A stretch of 64,000 bases of DNA from contig NZ_AP024545.1 in the NCBI RefSeq assembly GCF_018406605.1, positions 248,001 through 312,000 on the forward strand. The letters run 5' to 3'. This DNA is from Noviluteimonas caseinilytica (lineage in GTDB: Bacteria; Pseudomonadota; Gammaproteobacteria; Xanthomonadales; Xanthomonadaceae). Position 1 is the stretch's first letter, and every line of letters begins with the position of its first letter. Under the pieces are notes generated by a model. It saw nothing but the letters and a program-made list of their open reading frames with translations, did no database searches and was not told the origin of the DNA. This document shows positions 18,995 through 24,858 of the stretch, in pieces. The position numbers were made by a program, and so were the translations under genes.

Positions 18995-19070
18995 TGGTGG
19001 GCCGTCAAGGATTCGAACCTTGGACCTATTGATTAAGAGTCAACTGCTCTACCAACTGAGCTAACGGCCC
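18995..19070 (-). tRNA. tRNA-Lys (anticodon CTT)
   Basis: 76 nt with encoded CCA. Acceptor GGGCCGT/ACGGCCC; the anticodon loop CTCTTAA gives CTT; D-arm TAGCTCAGTTGG and T-arm AGGTTCGAATCCT are normal. Confidence 0.96.
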
Positions 19071-19112
19071 GAGCGGCGCGCATTGTAATCAATGCAGCCG
19101 ATAAAACGAAAG

Positions 19113-19190
19113 TGGGGTGGCTGAGGGGACTCGAACCCCCGACAACTGGAATCACAATCCAGGACTCTAACCAACTGAGCTACAGCCACC
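19113..19190 (-). tRNA. tRNA-His (anticodon GTG)
   Basis: 78 nt including the extra 5' G (G-1) that pairs with C73, the identity element of histidine tRNA, and encoded CCA. Anticodon stem CTGGA/TCCAG encloses TTGTGAT. Confidence 0.96.
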
Positions 19191-19394
19191 ATTGAAGCAC
19201 CGGACGCAAGCGCGCGAACGGCCGGCTATTTTTCAGGACTCCACCCCGCGATGCAAGCGCCGCGCGCGCCGGATGCGCCCCGATGAACGCCAGCAGGCGT
19301 GAAACGCGGCAAATGCGAGGGATCAGGCGCTTCTCACGTCGCTGCGATCACCTCGTCACTAACTTCGGGCGACGCCAATCCCCCGGAGCCGCCC

Positions 19395-20567
19395 ATGTCC
19401 GTTCGCCCGCATCCGCTGTCGCTCGTCATTGCTGCATTGCTTGCGACCACCGCATGCCATCGATCGGACGAAGCCGCCACGACCGCACCCACCGCGGCAC
19501 CCGCACCGGCGACCACGGTCGGCGCGGTTCCGACGCAGGCGCAGGCAGATCCGCAGATGCAGGCGGTCCTCGACCAACTCGCGAAGCTCGGCGGAAAGCC
19601 GGTCGAAACGCTCACCGCCGTGGAGGCGCGCAAGCAACCCTCGCCCGCCGACGCGGTGAAAGCTTTGCTTGAATCGCAAGGCAAGCCGACCACGCCCGAA
19701 GCGGTGGCGAAGGTCGAAAACCGCACGTTCCCCGGCCCGGGCGGCGCCGTGCCGATCCGCATCTACACGCCCGAAGGCAAGGGCCCGATGCCTGTAGTGC
19801 TCTACATCCACGGGGGTGGCTGGGTGATTGCCGACCTCGACACCTACGACGCAAGCCCGCGCGCAATCGCCAACGCAGCCAAGGCGATCGTCGTGTCCAC
19901 GCACTACCGCCAGGGCCCGGAGCACCTGTTCCCCGCCGCGCACGACGACACCCTCGCCGCCTACGAATGGCTGCTGAAGAACGCCGCGAAACTCGGCGGC
20001 GACCCGAAGCGCATCGCGCTGGTCGGCGAAAGCGCCGGCGGCAACATGGCCGCCGACATCGCCATCGCCGCGCGCGACAAGGGCCTCCAGGCCCCGCTCC
20101 ACCAGGTCCTCGTGTACCCGGTGGCGGACAAGGCCATGGATTCGCCCTCCTACCTCGAGAACGCGAACGCCAAGCCGCTGAACAAGCCGATGATGGAATG
20201 GTTCGCGAAGAACTACCTCGGCGACCCGGCCAAGGCGGCCGATCCGCGCATTTCGCTCGTCGACCAGCCCAACCTCGCCGGCCTGCCGCCGGCCACCATC
20301 ATCCTTGCGCAGATCGACCCGCTGCGCAGCGGCGGCGAGAAGCTGGCCGAAAAACTGCAGGCCGCCGGCGTGCCGGTGACCGTGCAGCGCTACGACGGCG
20401 TGGCGCACGAGTTCTTCGGCATGGGCGCGGTGGTGGACAAGGCGAAACAGGCGCAGCAACTGGCGGGCGCGGAGTTGCGGAAGGCGTTCGAGGCAGGCGC
20501 GCCTGCATCCGCGGCCACCTCGATGCCGGCCCCGGCCACGACTGTCGCCCCCGCGAAATCAAATTGA
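19395..20567 (+). CDS. Secreted/lipoprotein esterase of the hormone-sensitive lipase type
   Basis: 390 residues from the ATG at 19395, which has GGAG 8 bases upstream. The N-terminus (SLVIAALLATTAC) is a likely lipoprotein signal with Cys as the acylated residue. A disordered Ala/Pro/Thr stretch follows. The alpha/beta-hydrolase domain has the oxyanion motif HGGGW at about 138, the nucleophile elbow GESAGG at about 213, an Asp in QIDPLRSGGE and a His in VAHEFFGMG. HSL-family (GDSAG) esterases hydrolyse short acyl esters. The tail is again Ala/Pro/Thr rich. The physiological substrate is unknown. Confidence 0.85.
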   Translation: MSVRPHPLSLVIAALLATTACHRSDEAATTAPTAAPAPATTVGAVPTQAQADPQMQAVLDQLAKLGGKPVETLTAVEARKQPSPADAVKALLESQGKPTTPEAVAKVENRTFPGPGGAVPIRIYTPEGKGPMPVVLYIHGGGWVIADLDTYDASPRAIANAAKAIVVSTHYRQGPEHLFPAAHDDTLAAYEWLLKNAAKLGGDPKRIALVGESAGGNMAADIAIAARDKGLQAPLHQVLVYPVADKAMDSPSYLENANAKPLNKPMMEWFAKNYLGDPAKAADPRISLVDQPNLAGLPPATIILAQIDPLRSGGEKLAEKLQAAGVPVTVQRYDGVAHEFFGMGAVVDKAKQAQQLAGAELRKAFEAGAPASAATSMPAPATTVAPAKSN

Positions 20568-20652
20568 CCGGAAAACGCGGGAGATTGCCGCTTCCGCCGT
20601 GGCTTGCCGTTGACCCTGCACAAGGACCCCACAGCCCGAGGATCGACCGGAT

Positions 20653-20922
20653 ATGCAGGAAGCTTCGCTACGCGTACGCACCACAGGTTCGTTTTCGGCC
20701 GCCGAACTCACGGGCGACTACAGCGGATCGCGCTACGCCTTCGCGCGACGCCTGGGCGAGGCCTCGGCGCCCATCAGCTCCGACACGTGGATCGAGGTCC
20801 AGCCGATCTTCCAGGACCTGTGGGTGGGCGGCGAAGGCGAACTGTCGTGGGAAGAAGCCCGTCCCGCCATCTTCCATGGCTGGCGCGCGAGCAAGCGCGT
20901 GCTGGGACGCAAGGTGGGCTGA
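20653..20922 (+). CDS. Small hypothetical protein next to the tRNA-Arg island
   Basis: 89 residues, soluble, no signal peptide or known motif. It contains many aromatic residues (TWIEVQPIFQDLWVGG, WEEARPAIFHGWRASKRVLGR). Coding bias is like the chromosome (high G/C third positions), so it belongs to the core side and not the island. Its stop lies 6 bases before the tRNA-Arg fragment. I do not recognise the family; the frame is plausible but not certain. Confidence 0.5.
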   Translation: MQEASLRVRTTGSFSAAELTGDYSGSRYAFARRLGEASAPISSDTWIEVQPIFQDLWVGGEGELSWEEARPAIFHGWRASKRVLGRKVG

Positions 20923-20927
20923 GAGGC

Positions 20928-20974
20928 TGGCGCGCCCGACAGGACTCGAACCTGTAACCGCCGGCTTAGAAGGC
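20928..20974 (-). repeat. Attachment-site copy: 3' half of tRNA-Arg (left direct repeat)
   Basis: 47 bases identical to 23743-23789, the 3' half of the intact tRNA-Arg from the anticodon loop to the encoded CCA. After the repeat the sequence diverges at once (AGAAAAACT), so no D-arm or 5' acceptor strand follows and this is not a functional tRNA. This is the scar expected when a tyrosine recombinase integrates at a tRNA 3' end. Confidence 0.9.
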
Positions 20975-21105
20975 AGAAAAACTCTGGCGCTGAATCAATA
21001 ACTTAGTGCAGTTATTTTTCAGGAGCCGGCCTCGTGAAACTCGCACCACTGCGCGGTGGGCCACTGAATTTTCAGGAGGCTCAGCAGCGCCTGGGCCGAA
21101 ACGAG

Positions 21106-21130
21106 TGTCCGCTATCGGCCAGAAGCGGAC
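21106..21130. repeat. Island palindrome 1
   Basis: TGTCCGCT-atcggccag-AAGCGGAC. It ends 2 bases before the stop codon of the minus-strand gene at 21133. Confidence 0.85.
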
Positions 21131-21132
21131 TT

Positions 21133-21354
21133 TCACAGCCCTCGAAGCGTGCCGGAGAACTTGCCGCATTTGCACGAGTGAGAAAGCGACGTCCCATGCC
21201 GAGTGAACTCAATTCTGTATCGGCACGAGTCACAGACGACTGAACTTTGACCGGTTCTGCCGAACTCGCCCCACGCTGACAGGAAAAGCGCCTTATCCGA
21301 CTCTGTCAGTATTCGCTTCGAAGCTTCTGAGCTCACTTTTTTGTGCTCATCCAT
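21133..21354 (-). CDS. Small zinc-ribbon-like orphan protein
   Basis: 73 residues, starting MDEHKKVSSEASKRILTES. The C-terminal half has cysteines spaced as VCDSCRYRIEF ... SHSCKCGKFSG, suggesting a four-cysteine metal-binding ribbon. No membrane segment is seen. It is the last gene of the island array, and a palindrome copy follows its stop after 2 bases. The family is not recognised; the cysteine pattern makes coding likely. Confidence 0.55.
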   Translation of the reverse strand: MDEHKKVSSEASKRILTESDKALFLSAWGEFGRTGQSSVVCDSCRYRIEFTRHGTSLSHSCKCGKFSGTLRGL

Positions 21355-21392
21355 ATGCCCGTTCTCGTCTTGGATCTCTGGGGAAACGGAAC

Positions 21393-21416
21393 TGTCCGCG
21401 TTGGGCCGAAGCGGTC
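21393..21416. repeat. Island palindrome 2a (diverged copy)
   Basis: TGTCCGCG-ttgggccg-AAGCGGTC, an imperfect copy 12 bases from the next one, upstream of the zinc-ribbon gene. Confidence 0.7.
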
Positions 21417-21427
21417 GCCCTGCTGAC

Positions 21428-21453
21428 TGTCCGCTATCGGCCAGAAGCGGACA
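21428..21453. repeat. Island palindrome 2b
   Basis: Arms TGTCCGCT / AAGCGGACA with the same atcggccag centre as copy 1. It starts 1 base past the stop codon of the minus-strand gene at 21455. Confidence 0.85.
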
Positions 21454-21454
21454 T

Positions 21455-21850
21455 TCAATCAGACGCTTGCCGCTGGAGCTTCCGGCCTATGCCTGTGCCC
21501 GCCAACAGGGCGCACACCAGGACGAGCCACGCCAGGAGCACCAGGATTGTCGGGTCACTTGCGCGGAGCCAGTCCGGCATGACCATCGAAAACAAGATCG
21601 CGCCACACGCCTGGACCAGAAACACGAGGCCAGCATGCACATAGGGCCGCAGCGGCTGGTGCGCGGCGAGATGCGCGAAGACCGCTGCGCATGCGGCGAA
21701 CAAGACCAGGTTCCAGCCCATCATGGAGACGACGTGCGTGCGAACGCTGGCCGAAACCTCAGGCGCGAGGAAGCCCTCGATGAATCCGATCACGCACTGC
21801 ACGACGAACAACAGGGCGGCGTACTTTGCGATCTTGCGCCAATTCAACAC
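21455..21850 (-). CDS. Four-helix membrane protein of unknown function
   Basis: 131 residues from a GTG at 21850 preceded by GGGGAT; an ATG at 21904 in the same frame would add 18 residues. Four hydrophobic segments are clear (AALLFVVQCVIGFIEGFL, WNLVLFAACAAVFAHLA, HAGLVFLVQACGAILFSMV, ILVLLAWLVLVCALLAG), ending in a basic tail RKLQRQ. This is an inner membrane protein with no recognised family. It is part of the tRNA-Arg island array. Confidence 0.65.
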   Translation of the reverse strand: MLNWRKIAKYAALLFVVQCVIGFIEGFLAPEVSASVRTHVVSMMGWNLVLFAACAAVFAHLAAHQPLRPYVHAGLVFLVQACGAILFSMVMPDWLRASDPTILVLLAWLVLVCALLAGTGIGRKLQRQASD

Positions 21851-21939
21851 GGTGTCATCCCCAATGAACTCGACGTCCGATACGAGTCGAGTTGTGGCGC
21901 GCATTCTAGGCCGCAGTGCCGAAGCAATTGGAGGCCGAA

Positions 21940-21963
21940 GTCGGCTTTCGGCCAGAAGCGGAC
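21940..21963. repeat. Island palindrome 3
   Basis: GTCGGCT-ttcggccag-AAGCGGAC, one mismatch between the arms. It lies 19 bases past the stop of the gene at 21983. Confidence 0.8.
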
Positions 21964-21982
21964 TCTTGGGGGCCTACAAGGT

Positions 21983-22264
21983 TTAGTCAGCCGGCAATGC
22001 CTCGCGAGTCCAAGGACCGTCAATGCTGTCCCGCCAAGCGCACCAGCCAGGAGGAAGGTCCGCCAGGTCCAGAAGCGATGGGTCCATATCGACGGGATGA
22101 CTCATTTCGACGACCACAACGTCCGACGGCGGGTCCGCACCGTCCAGGAATTGCCAGCCATGATCGTCCTCATCGTGAGCGACAAAAAGGATGGGATGTC
22201 CGTCATACACGACTGACTTGGAAACGAGAGCTGCCGTATCTGGAGTTTGATCGAAATACCACAT
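21983..22264 (-). CDS. Small acidic cytosolic protein with an HDEDDHGWQF motif
   Basis: 93 residues, very acidic, no signal or membrane segment. It has VVYDGHPILFVAHDEDDHGW, then a long VVVVEMSHPVDMDPSLLDLADLPPGW block. I recall scattered small proteins with this layout (a histidine/acidic-Trp motif followed by DPSL...DLPxGW), some near toxin or cassette loci, but cannot name the family with confidence. An immunity-type role is possible and unproven. It belongs to the island array. Confidence 0.6.
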   Translation of the reverse strand: MWYFDQTPDTAALVSKSVVYDGHPILFVAHDEDDHGWQFLDGADPPSDVVVVEMSHPVDMDPSLLDLADLPPGWCAWRDSIDGPWTREALPAD

Positions 22265-22313
22265 TGAGACACGAGCCCATAGAAAAACAGGGGTCAGAGT
22301 AGCAATTCACAAG

Positions 22314-22339
22314 TGTCCGCTTTCGGCCAGAAGCGGACA
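22314..22339. repeat. Island palindrome 4
   Basis: Perfect 9-base arms TGTCCGCTT / AAGCGGACA with centre tcggccag. It starts 4 bases past the TAG stop of the gene at 22344. Confidence 0.9.
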
Positions 22340-22343
22340 TTCG

Positions 22344-22718
22344 CTAACGCCCGGAGTCAGAGCTTGTCGAGACTCCGCGCGTCGCTCGGTCGAGGCCTTT
22401 TCCAGTGTGCGTGTTCGTATCGTGCTCCAGGGCCACCACGAACAACACCATGGCTGCCAGTGTGGCCGCTGCGCTGTGCCTGGCCACCGCGACAGTCCGG
22501 CGTATTCCCTCAGGCTGGTCGCTCATCGTCTTTGGATGAACCCACGGGAACAGAAATCTTGTCCGCAGTCCAAAGTGGCGATTTGCCCCACGCACAAATA
22601 GTTCGTCACGGGTCGCGGATTTGTCCCCAAGCGAAATCGCAGCCTGCTCGCTGGAAATGATGTGCACCAAACCGCATGCGATAAGCAAGACAAGCGCGGC
22701 AATCGTGAATATCGACAT
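22344..22718 (-). CDS. Small two-helix membrane protein, orphan
   Basis: 124 residues. Hydrophobic helices at about 3-22 (IFTIAALVLLIACGLVHII) and 85-100 (AATLAAMVLFVVAL), with a soluble middle rich in Arg and Phe (RGANRHFGLRTRFLFPWVHP). No recognised family. It overlaps the 3' extension of the upstream frame. It is an island array member followed by a palindrome copy. Confidence 0.55.
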   Translation of the reverse strand: MSIFTIAALVLLIACGLVHIISSEQAAISLGDKSATRDELFVRGANRHFGLRTRFLFPWVHPKTMSDQPEGIRRTVAVARHSAAATLAAMVLFVVALEHDTNTHTGKGLDRATRGVSTSSDSGR

Positions 22719-22978
22719 CGATTTTTCTCAGTGGACCGTGCATCAGACTGACGTCCGCTATCGGCCAGAAGCGGTCTTTCGCGGATACCGGACGGCCAGA
22801 CTGCCCAGACGAAACTGATAAGAGCTGGCACCAGTAGCAAGGTGAGAACTCCTCCGAACCAGAAGAGGAACCAATACAGCACCTCAGGAAGCGCTTCTCG
22901 CGGCAGCCAAGCGCAGGCCCAAAGCACGATCACTGCGCTGGATGCAATTTGGACAATCCGACGAATCATTCTGTGCAC
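22523..22978 (-). CDS. Membrane protein whose frame runs through a palindrome (probably truncated gene)
   Basis: The first 65 residues look real, with two hydrophobic helices (IASSAVIVLWACAWL and VLYWFLFWFGGVLTLLLVPALISFVW). After that the frame enters island palindrome 5 (translated as RPLLADSGRQSDA) and continues without stop into and across the start of the next gene. The last 85 residues are probably read-through. The native 3' end seems to have been replaced when the palindrome arrived. An ATG at 22969 is an alternative start. Family unknown. Confidence 0.4.
   Translation of the reverse strand: MHRMIRRIVQIASSAVIVLWACAWLPREALPEVLYWFLFWFGGVLTLLLVPALISFVWAVWPSGIRERPLLADSGRQSDARSTEKNRCRYSRLPRLSCLSHAVWCTSFPASRLRFRLGTNPRPVTNYLCVGQIATLDCGQDFCSRGFIQRR
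22752..22776. repeat. Island palindrome 5
   Basis: CGTCCGCT-atcggccag-AAGCGGTC, one arm mismatch. It lies inside the open frame of the upstream membrane protein and not after a stop codon. Confidence 0.8.
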
Positions 22979-23019
22979 TGACTAACGGCTAGACGCTCGC
23001 AATTCTGCCCGAAATGAAG

Positions 23020-23045
23020 TGTCAGCTTTGGGTCGAAACCGGTCA
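23020..23045. repeat. Island palindrome 6a (diverged)
   Basis: TGTCAGCTT-tgggtcg-AAACCGGTCA. It belongs to the second centre type (ttgggtcga), as in copy 7. Confidence 0.65.
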
Positions 23046-23077
23046 CCTGGTGTCGCGTGGTGGGCAGGCGCGGCGGG

Positions 23078-23095
23078 TGTCCGCTTAAGCGGACA
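23078..23095. repeat. Island palindrome 6b (perfect, no loop)
   Basis: TGTCCGCTTAAGCGGACA is a perfect 18-base palindrome, equal to the two arms of the family joined without the centre. It lies 27 bases past the stop of the gene at 23123. Confidence 0.85.
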
Positions 23096-23122
23096 CTCCC
23101 TCCGATGGGAGCTTAGCCATTG

Positions 23123-23512
23123 CTAGCGGCCGACTGGCGGTTCCAGGAGGTTGACCGAAGCCGCCTCGGCTTTGGAAAGGGTCCATCGCCGAATGACCCT
23201 CTCCGAACCGTAGTGGAATACTTCAATGCGGTATCCACGCCCACCGCGCTCCAATGCAACCGCAACCAGGTCAGTCCGTTCGCAAGCAGACAGTAATCGA
23301 TTAGGCGAAAGGCTCGTTCGCACTACGTCTGTTGCGTTGAAATCCTGACCCTTCGCCGCTACAGGACCAACGATGCGCTCCAGTGCCACCCGGACATCAA
23401 TCGGCACCTCGTTCCAATCTTGCACCGGTCTACACTCAGGCGGCCGCGCTGCGACGGACTGAGACGCCGCGAGCAGCGCTATGAAAGGCAAGGACGAAAT
23501 CGTCGTTCTCAT
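23123..23512 (-). CDS. Small exported protein of unknown function
   Basis: 129 residues with a clear signal peptide (MRTTISSLPFIALLAASQSVAA) and a mature domain with two cysteines (PPECRPVQDW, LSACERTD) that could form a disulfide. C-terminal strands include YRIEVFHYGSERVIRRWTL. It is probably periplasmic. This is the first gene of the island array in the direction of transcription. No recognised family. Confidence 0.65.
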   Translation of the reverse strand: MRTTISSLPFIALLAASQSVAARPPECRPVQDWNEVPIDVRVALERIVGPVAAKGQDFNATDVVRTSLSPNRLLSACERTDLVAVALERGGRGYRIEVFHYGSERVIRRWTLSKAEAASVNLLEPPVGR

Positions 23513-23582
23513 AGCCTAGATTGCCTCCAGCCCGGGACTGATCACGTCGAACGCTGAGACTAGTCGAATGGGGTTGGTCTGA

Positions 23583-23608
23583 TGTCCGCTTTGGGTCGAA
23601 AGCGGACA
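23583..23608. repeat. Island palindrome 7
   Basis: Perfect 9-base arms TGTCCGCTT / AAGCGGACA with centre tgggtcga. No gene lies between this copy and the tRNA-Arg end. Confidence 0.9.
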
Positions 23609-23742
23609 TTTTGAGGTTGCGTTATCGACGACTCGGAGCGCCGTGAAACACTCACGACGAAATGCAATTCGAAATTTTTGGCGAATTTTCAGGAGGCCGG
23701 TACACACTCTCGGCCTAAACCAAGCTAAGCCACTGATTTAAA

Positions 23743-23819
23743 TGGCGCGCCCGACAGGACTCGAACCTGTAACCGCCGGCTTAGAAGGCCGGTGCTCTAT
23801 CCGGTTGAGCTACGGGCGC
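23743..23819 (-). tRNA. tRNA-Arg (anticodon TCT), integration target
   Basis: 77 nt with encoded CCA. Acceptor GCGCCCG/CGGGCGC, anticodon stem CCGGC/GCCGG enclosing CTTCTAA (TCT). Its 3' half (23743-23789) is the right copy of the 47-bp direct repeat, so the tRNA was rebuilt intact on integration. Confidence 0.96.
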
Positions 23820-23851
23820 TTCGAACGGCGATGTGCGTCGAAATGATCGAG

Positions 23852-23928
23852 TGGTCGGGGTAGAGGGATTCGAACCCCCGACATCCTGCTCCCAAAGCAG
23901 GCGCGCTACCAGACTGCGCTATACCCCG
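23852..23928 (-). tRNA. tRNA-Pro (anticodon TGG)
   Basis: 77 nt with encoded CCA. Acceptor CGGGGTA/TACCCCG, discriminator A. Anticodon stem CCTGC/GCAGG encloses TTTGGGA (TGG). It lies 33 bases upstream of tRNA-Arg on the same strand. Confidence 0.96.
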
Positions 23929-24030
23929 GTCGAGCCGGAACGTTGGCGATTCTGGGAACCGGGGGCGGCACTGTCAACGCGCGATCGCCGCGCTATGCTC
24001 CGGGCTTCTTCACATTCGCAGGACGCCTCC

Positions 24031-24792
24031 ATGCTTCGCAGCGGCAACCCGGCCCTCAAGGACACCACCTTCCTCGACCTGCGCAGCGGCCAGGTCGTCG
24101 CGCGCGACGGCGACGCGATGACGTTGAACGGCACGGTCAACAAGACCGGCCTGCTGCTGTTCCTGGCGATCCTCACCGCAGCGTTCGCGTGGCGCAGCAT
24201 CGACATCGGCCCGGACGGCCTGTCGTCCAACGCCACGATCTTCCTGTGGGGCGGCCTGCTCGGCGGCCTGGCGTTCGCCATGGCCACGATCTTCAAGCCC
24301 ACGTGGTCGCCGGTCACCGCGCCGTTGTATGCGCTGTTCGAAGGCCTGTTCCTCGGCACCATCTCGGCGATCTACGACTACCGCTTCCACGGCATCGTGC
24401 TGCAGGCGGTGATGCTGACCGCGGGCACGCTGTTCGCGCTGCTGTTCGCGTATCGCAGCGGCATGATCAAGGTGACCGAGAACTTCAAGCTCGGCGTGGT
24501 CGCGGCCACGGGCGGCGTGGCGTTGATCTACCTGGCGACCATCGTGCTCGGCATGTTCGGCATCAACATCCCGTACATCCACCAGTCCGGCCTGATCGGC
24601 ATCGGCTTCAGCCTCGCGGTCGTGGTGATCGCCTCGCTCAACCTCGTGCTGGATTTCGACTTCATCGAAACCGGCGTCGAACAGGGCGCGCCGAAGCACA
24701 TGGAGTGGTACGCCGCGTTCGGCCTGATGGTCACGCTGGTGTGGCTGTACCTGGAATTCCTGCGCCTGCTGTCGAAGCTGCAGTCGCGCTGA
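24031..24792 (+). CDS. Bax inhibitor-1/YccA family membrane protein
   Basis: 253 residues from the ATG at 24031, with AGGA 9 bases upstream. About seven hydrophobic helices span residues 35-245, beginning LLLFLAILTAAFAW, and the chain ends after LMVTLVWLYLEFLRLLSKL. The acidic residues near the end (VLDFDFIETGVEQGAPKHMEWY) match the conserved Asp pair that forms the pH-sensing latch in bacterial BsYetJ-type proteins. Members are inner-membrane proteins linked to proton-sensitive Ca2+ leak (BsYetJ) or FtsH substrate handling (YccA). Family is clear, role here inferred only. Confidence 0.85.
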   Translation: MLRSGNPALKDTTFLDLRSGQVVARDGDAMTLNGTVNKTGLLLFLAILTAAFAWRSIDIGPDGLSSNATIFLWGGLLGGLAFAMATIFKPTWSPVTAPLYALFEGLFLGTISAIYDYRFHGIVLQAVMLTAGTLFALLFAYRSGMIKVTENFKLGVVAATGGVALIYLATIVLGMFGINIPYIHQSGLIGIGFSLAVVVIASLNLVLDFDFIETGVEQGAPKHMEWYAAFGLMVTLVWLYLEFLRLLSKLQSR

Positions 24793-24813
24793 GCACGCAC
24801 GCATCGCAAACGA

Positions 24814-24841
24814 AAACGGGGCCGAAAGGCCCCGTTTTTTG
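24814..24841. terminator. Bidirectional terminator between the Bax1 gene and isocitrate dehydrogenase
   Basis: ACGGGGCC-gaaa-GGCCCCGT stem with T6 on the plus side and a T run on the minus side, placed between convergent genes. Confidence 0.9.
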
Positions 24842-24858
24842 TTGCCTGAAGCAAACCG

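Larger units (their letters stand above)
20928..23789. mobile_element. tRNA-Arg integrated island, about 2.8 kb, no integrase gene
   Basis: Bounded by 47-bp perfect direct repeats, the right one inside the intact tRNA-Arg. The inside is visibly richer in A/T than the flanks, codon use is different, and six small genes all lie on the minus strand. Nine copies of a short palindrome of about 25 bp are spread between or after them. No integrase, transposase, relaxase or replication gene is present, so it is either a decayed remnant or an element moved in trans. It could also be a cassette-like array that arrived inside a larger lost element. Confidence 0.75.

Noticed and set aside
20928..21000. 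A second tRNA gene at the left end of the island
   Set aside because: Only the 3' half (anticodon loop to CCA) is present. The D-arm and 5' acceptor strand are missing, so it is an attachment scar.
19227..21024. TATTTTTCAGGA shared between 19227-19238 and 21013-21024 as an extra island boundary
   Set aside because: Twelve bases only, with unlike flanks; more likely coincidence or a promoter-like T tract than a repeat of the element.
22313..22660. Plus-strand frame starting MSAFGQKRTF inside the island
   Set aside because: The opening is just the palindrome translated. It runs opposite to the better supported membrane-protein gene, has no ribosome site and continues through non-coding DNA.
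22960..23130. Canonical integron attC site (GTTAG near 22984 and CTAAG near 23113)
   Set aside because: Short GTTAG/CTAA matches exist, but I could not build paired R'/R'' and L'/L'' cores around any palindrome. I keep only the looser cassette-like description.
23516..23707. Minus-strand frame of 63 codons between tRNA-Arg and the exported island protein
   Set aside because: It translates palindrome 7 (CPLSTQSGHQ) and the repeated GAATTTTCAGGAGGC motif; no ribosome site and no conserved features.
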